Assembly: GCA_965238045.1 (NCBI GenBank)
Contig: CBDEGU010000012.1
Coordinates: 1,178,001 to 1,242,000 of the forward strand
Direction of reading: 5' to 3'
DNA length: 64,000 nucleotides
Source: CBDEGU01 sp965238045
Lineage (GTDB): Bacteria > Acidobacteriota > Terriglobia > Bryobacterales > UBA6623
Shown: piece after piece, positions 62,182-64,000 of the stretch
Layout of the letters: the number at the start of each line of letters is the position of its first letter
Numbering within the stretch: the first letter of the stretch is position 1
Position numbers and translations under genes: made by a program
The notes under the pieces: generated by a model
Seen by the model: the letters and a program-made list of their open reading frames with translations, nothing else
What the model was told of the DNA's origin: nothing
The model's database searches: none

Positions 62182-62859
62182 ATGGCGGCCAATCCAGTTG
62201 AGCAACTGATCGAAAAACGAGCCAGCCGCTGGCGTCGCTGGCTGCAACTGCCGTTGCCGGTGTATCACAACCCGGTCGAACGTGATTTCCAGCCCGAGTT
62301 AGGGCGCTGGAATCTTTACATCGCCGGGGCGGGATCGGTCGTGGACGGCTATGTCAATGTGGATCTGTGCATGGTGCCGGGCGTGACGGTGGTTTGCAGC
62401 GCCGAGCAGCTTCCGTTTCGCGATGATCTTTTTCAGCGTGTCGAGTGCGACGCGGTTCTCGAGCACACCCGCTCGCCCCAACGGATGATTTCCGAGATTT
62501 ATCGCTGTACGCGGCCCGGCGGACACGTACACTTGGTCGTGCCTTTCTGCCACCCATTTCACGAATATCCGCGAGACTACTACCGTTTCTCCCCCGACGG
62601 GCTGAAGGAGATCGCCAAGCCGTTCGACCCCTTGCTTTGGGGCTGGCGTTCCGGACCGACCGCCACCCTGCTTGCCTTTCTGCTGGAGTACGTCAAGATC
62701 TGGTTCCCGGGACGCACTCTCAAGAGGGTTGCCTATGTTCTCGCCGGCTGGCTGCTGTTTCCCTTCCGCTATCTGGACTGGTTCTTCTACCAGACCGGCC
62801 AGACCACCGCGCTGGGCAATCACTGCTACCTATGGGCTCGCAAGCCAGGCGCCGATTGA
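62182..62859 (+). CDS. Class I SAM-dependent methyltransferase (Methyltransf_11-type)
   Basis: A 225-residue protein. The usual glycine motif is degenerate: WNLYIAGAGSVVDGYVNVDL (about 41-60) replaces the DVGCGTG type. Later motifs are clear: VTVVCSAEQLPFRDDLFQRVECDAVLEH (motifs II-III) and CTRPGGHVHLVVPFCHPFHEYPRDYYRFSP. The latter is the pattern of surface-polysaccharide- or glycan-associated methyltransferases. The C-terminal third contains one or two hydrophobic segments (VAYVLAGWLLFPFRYLDWFFY), so it may be membrane-associated. The start is ATG 62182; an upstream ATG at 62053 falls in the repeat region. Confidence 0.8.
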   Translation: MAANPVEQLIEKRASRWRRWLQLPLPVYHNPVERDFQPELGRWNLYIAGAGSVVDGYVNVDLCMVPGVTVVCSAEQLPFRDDLFQRVECDAVLEHTRSPQRMISEIYRCTRPGGHVHLVVPFCHPFHEYPRDYYRFSPDGLKEIAKPFDPLLWGWRSGPTATLLAFLLEYVKIWFPGRTLKRVAYVLAGWLLFPFRYLDWFFYQTGQTTALGNHCYLWARKPGAD

Positions 62860-62963
62860 TGATAACGGTGGACGATCATGATGGAAAAGAACCAGTGGTC
62901 ATAATAGGCGGCATCGGTTCAGTCAAGGGTAGGATTGGTTGAATTAAAGGGAGACGATTCGTG

Positions 62964-63779
62964 ATGATGAAGCTTTGGGGCATGTTTGTTCTATTGGCGA
63001 TGACGCCAGGCACATCTCTGGCGGGCGTGGTCTTCGAATTTCAGCGGTCGGATCACGGCGAGGGCGCGAAGCAGGTTCGCAGCCGGATCTCGATCGAGGG
63101 GCGCCGTCTTCGGATCGACAATCAAGTCAGCGACACGGGCGCAGCCGAAGTGACGATGATTTTCCTTGGCGACAGCCGCAAAATGGTGAACATCGATCAC
63201 CAGCGGAAGCAGTATATGGTGATTGACCAGCGCGCCATGGATACCGTGGCCGGCCAGATGAACGAGGCCATGGCCAAGCTGCAAGAGCAGCTCAAGAACA
63301 TGCCGCCGGAGCGGCGGGCCATGGTCGAGAAAATGATGCAGGGGCGTATGGGCGGAATGGGCGCGGCCCGGCCGGCGCCTTCGAAGATCGTCGCAACCGG
63401 CCGGACTGGCAGCGCCGGGGGCTATGCGTGCGAGGTCTACGAGGTTTCACGCGCGGGCGTCAAGCACCGCGAGATGTGCGTGACGGGGTGGACGAATGTC
63501 GGTGGCGGAGCCGGCCTGGGCGTGGTCATGAAAGACATGGCGGCGTTCATACAAGAGATGATGTCGTCCGTCACCAAGAGCATGGGCGTATCCGGACAGC
63601 CGGACAACCCGTTTGACTTTGTGGATCAGGTGGAAGGTTTTCCGGTTTCGACCCGCCACTTTGAAAACGGTCAGCTCAAGAGCGAGACCGTGCTGGAGTC
63701 GATGGAAGAGCGTCCGCTCGGCGGGTCCATTTTCGAGCCCCCAGCCGGCTACACCGAACAGAAAATGGGCCGGCGTTAG
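62964..63779 (+). CDS. DUF4412 domain secreted protein
   Basis: A 271-residue protein with a signal peptide (MMKLWGMFVLLAMTPGTSLAG) and a DUF4412-like beta domain: GVVFEFQRSDHGEG, RISIEGRRLRIDN, MIFLGDSRKMVNIDHQRKQYMVID. A Met-rich helical insertion (about 90-125: MNEAMAKLQEQLKNMPPERRAMVEKMMQGRMGGMG) interrupts the domain. The end (LESMEERPLGGSIFEPPAGYTEQKM) is the usual closing strand. The function is unknown; such proteins often report copper- or lipid-related stress, but no evidence here supports that. GTG 62961, ATG 62964 and ATG 62967 are all possible starts after an AGGGAG box. Confidence 0.8.
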   Translation: MMKLWGMFVLLAMTPGTSLAGVVFEFQRSDHGEGAKQVRSRISIEGRRLRIDNQVSDTGAAEVTMIFLGDSRKMVNIDHQRKQYMVIDQRAMDTVAGQMNEAMAKLQEQLKNMPPERRAMVEKMMQGRMGGMGAARPAPSKIVATGRTGSAGGYACEVYEVSRAGVKHREMCVTGWTNVGGGAGLGVVMKDMAAFIQEMMSSVTKSMGVSGQPDNPFDFVDQVEGFPVSTRHFENGQLKSETVLESMEERPLGGSIFEPPAGYTEQKMGRR

Positions 63780-63780
63780 T

Positions 63781-63820
63781 CCGCTTTTCTCACCACGTGG
63801 CGAAGCGAAGTGCGTGAGAG
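63781..63820 (+). repeat. Dispersed TTCTCACCACGTG-type repeat, copy 5
   Basis: CCGCTTTTCTCACCACGTGG followed by CGAAGCGAAGTGCGTGAGAG. TTCTCAC pairs with GTGAGAG across the element. It starts 2 bases after the stop of the DUF4412 gene and matches the left arm of the copy at 6766. Confidence 0.82.
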
Positions 63821-63834
63821 CTCCCTCCGGGCGC

Positions 63835-64000
63835 TTACCACTTCCACCATGCGCCGAGCTGCGTTTCGAGTTGCCGTCGCACACCGGCGAACTCGCTCTT
63901 TCCGGCCACATTCTCCCGCTCGACCCAGCCGCCATTCATCTGATAAAGCTCCGGCTGCCGCGTCTGGTTACGGATCAGTTTCCAATCGCGGCTGCGCGCC
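63835..64000 (-). CDS. Sulfatase, C-terminal part (partial at window edge)
   Basis: The last 54 residues of a gene running off the right edge: ARSRDWKLIRNQTRQPELYQ, then MNGGWVERENVAGKSEFAGV and RRQLETQLGAWWKW before TAA. The R-D-W-K-L-I opening, ELYQ and the E-N-V-A segment match the C-terminal subdomain of formylglycine sulfatases (WKL ... ELY-L--DP-E--NLA ... L---L--W), as in the complete sulfatase at 27892. The active site lies outside the window. It is convergent with the DUF4412 gene, with a repeat hairpin between. Confidence 0.75.
   Translation of the reverse strand, partial: ARSRDWKLIRNQTRQPELYQMNGGWVERENVAGKSEFAGVRRQLETQLGAWWKW

Overview
The window looks like a piece of a high-GC chromosome from an Acidobacteriota-type soil bacterium, most probably near Bryobacterales/Solibacter. 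This is inferred from gene families, not from a marker search. The pointers are the STGPRT-type orphan family, Ser/Thr kinases fused to TolB-like propellers, PadR plus permease-prefix (HAAS) pairs, PQQ-like propellers, sulfatases, VWFA-related remnants and a fused LptF-LptG permease. Core genes (pnp, rpsO, gnd, accB-accC, ccmC) show that it is chromosomal.

Region by region. 1-3.8 kb: minus-strand genes for a methyltransferase, a dihydrodipicolinate-synthase-type lyase, cytochrome c biogenesis (CcmC and a CcmD-like peptide), a c-type cytochrome and a HAAS protein, with a PadR repressor at 3.8-4.1 kb. 4.2-7.3 kb: a TonB-dependent receptor under a clear cobalamin riboswitch, so a BtuB-type B12 transporter, whose N-terminal codons overlap a dispersed repeat. 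7.4-15.7 kb: DUF2784 protein, receiver-PP2C regulator, LptF-LptG fusion, threonine dehydratase, M48 protease, class V aminotransferase and a membrane protein. 15.9-17.5 kb: a visibly more A+T-rich island with a three-gene toxin/XRE/DUF3467 operon, twin palindromic operators, a strong bidirectional terminator and a class II tRNA with a UAU anticodon. 17.6-38.4 kb: RidA, formamidase-like protein, PQQ propeller, a broken GNAT, an O-antigen-ligase-type protein, two tandemly duplicated GT39 genes, a sulfatase, accC-accB, an M24 peptidase, an AMIN protein, PilM and an NtrB/NtrC-type two-component pair.

38.4-53.5 kb is accessory and decaying DNA. It holds a VWFA-related remnant, an IS256 element with intact target duplication, the STGPRT gene, a kinase-propeller gene and a remnant of another, a SagB-type oxidoreductase split by an in-frame TGA, a frameshifted receiver-like remnant, a bacilliredoxin, an IS91-type transposase with a tyrosine recombinase, and a methyltransferase cut down to its first 55 codons. 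53.5-64 kb returns to housekeeping: a sugar-binding lipoprotein, pnp with a 5' leader hairpin, rpsO, gnd, a HAD phosphatase, an aldehyde dehydrogenase, a methyltransferase, a DUF4412 protein and the tail of a sulfatase.

Two families of short inverted-repeat elements (REP/MITE-like) recur, mostly within a few bases of stop codons. I did not find a complete new defence or biosynthetic system. The strongest unusual signals are the UAU class II tRNA beside the three-gene toxin operon, the repeat element inside the B12 receptor's start region, and two otherwise intact genes each stopped by one in-frame TGA.
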